Source: Nemophila menziesii
Taxonomy: Eukaryota; Streptophyta; Magnoliopsida; Boraginales; Hydrophyllaceae
NCBI GenBank assembly: GCA_029959085.1
Contig: JARWIR010000039.1
Coordinates: 6,498,659 to 6,562,658 of the forward strand
Length of the DNA: 64,000 bases
Reading direction: 5' to 3'
In this document: piece by piece, positions 62,126 through 64,000 of the stretch
Position numbering within the stretch: position 1 is the first letter of the stretch
Layout: each line of letters opens with the position of its first letter
Position numbers and translations under genes: made by a program
Notes under the pieces: model-generated
The model's input: only the letters and a program-made list of their open reading frames with translations
Database searches by the model: none
What the model was told of the DNA's origin: nothing

Positions 62126-62880
62126 GATTGGAGTTTGAGCAGTTGAGTTTGATATAACAGATCTAAGTAACCGAGCGAAACTTTTTGATGAGGTTTTGTT
62201 GTTCATGATTATTTGATGTGCTTTTTTTCTTGTAGTAACATTCAACATAGATCTATAGTATTAAAAAATACGTCATCATTTTTTAATTATTTTCTTTAAA
62301 TATTTTATAACTTTTTTCATATTTTATTTTCTTATAGGTATAATAGATTTATTTATTGTTTATTAATTATTGTATTGGTTCAATCATAAATATAAATGTG
62401 TGCCATTTTTAGGTAATATTTAGAAATCCAGAAGTATACTCAATGATTTTGAGTGTAGTTTTGCTCATTCTCTAAGTATAGTTAGAGATTAACTTAATAT
62501 ACTCAATATTTTTTCATAATTATTGATTTCTCTAATCCACGATTTTTGTACTTAGTGATTTCGTACTCATTTTTGTACGCCTGGTGGGTGTGTTGGTGGT
62601 CGGTGGATGGTGTTTAAATATAAATATTATAAATACTCAATGGCTTTATAGTCAATGAATCAATGATGTACTCCCTAGGTGGCGGTGCCAGCGGTTGTCG
62701 GTGGGTAGTACTCGGAGATGAATAATACTAATACTCAGTTACTCAGTGGTGGTCCGTACTTATTATCACTTGTAGTAAATTATTTGGAAAATAATCTAGC
62801 AAAATGTTTTTATTGGCTATTAAATTGGCCTAAACAACACCCTGGTCAGCCACCCTTGATAGATTTATATAAATTGTTTA
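62126..62880 (+). repeat. module I, divergent copy
   Basis: It aligns in word order with 30,790-31,690: GATGAGGTTTTGTTG, the GTAAC..TTATAG interval (62,235-62,337), AATAGATTTATTTAT, the GGT block (62,583-62,612) and GTCAATGAATCAATGA. There are many substitutions and it lacks the palindromic TTAGAGAATCAC word, so it is the oldest copy here. The small frames at 61,885-62,157 and 62,718-62,915 have no support. Confidence 0.7.
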
Positions 62881-63735
62881 TTGTCATTTTGAAATACTTG
62901 AAATGTGAAAATTGAGTTTGTTTCTTTTAGGGGAATTTTTTTAAAATCTTTGTAACGGTAAGAATATATGTTTCTTGAATTAAAATTCACATACTAATAA
63001 TGTACTTAATTGTTAAGAGCTATTATACGACAAATGTAACAAAATCCAATATTTTTCACATTTGTAGATAGATTAATTTGAATAGAAGAACAAGCAAAGT
63101 TGTTTTATGTCCAAGTTAAACTCTTGGTAAGCGGTGTTTCTTTGATTTCACACAAGAATTTAGAGAAATTATATGTCTTGTTATAACTCTACATTAAAGT
63201 TGCAAAAGATGAGTTTTTTGTTGCACACCTAATATATATGAGATTAGCTATCTTTCTTTTAATTTATACAAAATAAGTCATTGATGGGTTGTCTTTAATT
63301 GGGTTCACACTACATATGTATGCGATACATTTAGTTCGAGTATTTATATTATAATGTAGTATACACCTAACTGTTTCTATTAAACTTCAAAATCCCCACA
63401 AACCTCTCATAATTCCCAGTAATTTCTCATCTTCTCGTTTATCATCACATCACCCTCCCTTTTTATTATTATAACATTTGTAAAAGTAGAATTAATTGTT
63501 TAGAAATGTCTTCAAGAACGGGTCATTTCTTGTGCTTATATATTTCATATATAAACTCTTCTTAAGTAGTGGTTGTTATGATTGAGTATGAACCTAGGGT
63601 AAATCGATCCATGCAAAGGCCAAAATGGAGGCTTTTCTGTATTTAGGCCCAACGTCAGTTTTTTAATAAGTTCTGCTTGCTTTACTTAAACCCACCTCAA
63701 CTCACTGTTTTTAGTTGTAACAGTGAATAAGAGTG
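62881..63735 (+). repeat. satellite module H, last copy
   Basis: Follows I as in M4, with GTCATTTTGAAATACTTGAA, CACTACATATGTATGCGA and TTCATATATAAACTCTTCTT words of M1 and M3. No gene is seen. Confidence 0.75.
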
Positions 63736-64000
63736 TGTGTTTTTAGTTGTCACCTTTTGTTTTGTTCTCACTATGCCAAAAATCAAGGATTAAAGTTACC
63801 GAATTTTTAGTAGAATTAATTTTAATGATTTTCATAGTGTTGTCGACTTTATTTTATTTTATATTCAGATCCCTAAAATGCCATAGTGTTACCTTTTTCA
63901 ACATCCGATATAGTAAAAGTTCTAGCCAATACTACATTTTTAGTTTATCCAACCATTTCCCTATAAGTATAATATACAAATACAAAATTAAACCCAGAAT
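63736..64000 (+). repeat. late module A/start of B at window end
   Basis: Matches about 5,920-6,175 of M1 and 34,215-34,470 of M5 (CAAGGATTAAAGTTA, TTTCAT..AGTGTTGTCGACTTT). It is joined directly to module H, so the border microsatellite and most of A are missing. The array continues beyond the window. Confidence 0.75.

Overview
The window looks like AT-rich nuclear DNA of a flowering plant, probably a eudicot. It has a plant Ty3/gypsy-type LTR, an En/Spm (CACTA)-type transposase-associated gene with small GT-AG introns, a tRNA-derived SINE-like insertion, a Helitron-like terminus, and tens of kilobases of degenerate complex satellite. I see no ordinary cellular gene in working order. Nearly all short open reading frames right of position 4,440 are by-products of low-complexity repeats.

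Layout. 1-2,449: the 3' end of an LTR retrotransposon (internal tail, then a LTR of about 1.5 kb). It abuts, and apparently truncates, a five-exon minus-strand Transposase_24-type gene (2,438-3,945), which is followed by a minisatellite of about 29 bp period (3,960-4,440). 4,440-64,000: a tandem array of one long complex satellite family. I divide its monomer into modules A-B-C-E-F-(X)-G-H, about 7.5 kb when complete. Module E is a telomere-like array of about 1.5 kb built from the hexamer GGTTAA/TTAAGG. Some monomers carry a different module I in place of F-X-G. Most monomer borders are marked by a CA/TA microsatellite.

Higher order. Monomers M2-M5 (18,614-37,785: short, full, I-type, A/C/E-truncated) are repeated in the same order as M6-M9 (from 37,786), giving a higher-order repeat of about 19.0-19.2 kb. 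Inside the second copy, a segment of exactly 2,618 bp is present three times in tandem (49,803-57,658) and is nearly identical between copies, so it is a recent event.

Interruptions of the array: a foldback element of about 2.1 kb with 1-kb inverted arms and ACC/GGT-rich ends (9,935-12,085), itself hit by a SINE-like element (10,388-10,655); a 2-kb insert with pieces of a spliced, coiled-coil-coding gene and a 37-bp palindrome in its upstream region (35,759-37,785); and a 2.1-kb insert that carries an inverted, highly homogeneous CCTTAA array and ends in a Helitron-like hairpin plus CTAG (59,595-61,674).

The most interesting unexplained signals are: the module E arrays; a conserved TATA box followed about 180 bp later by a 97-nt hairpin with 36-nt arms in module G, kept in three copies; and competing hairpins in module I. 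All copy relationships were judged by eye from shared anchor words, so borders are approximate unless a junction is named.
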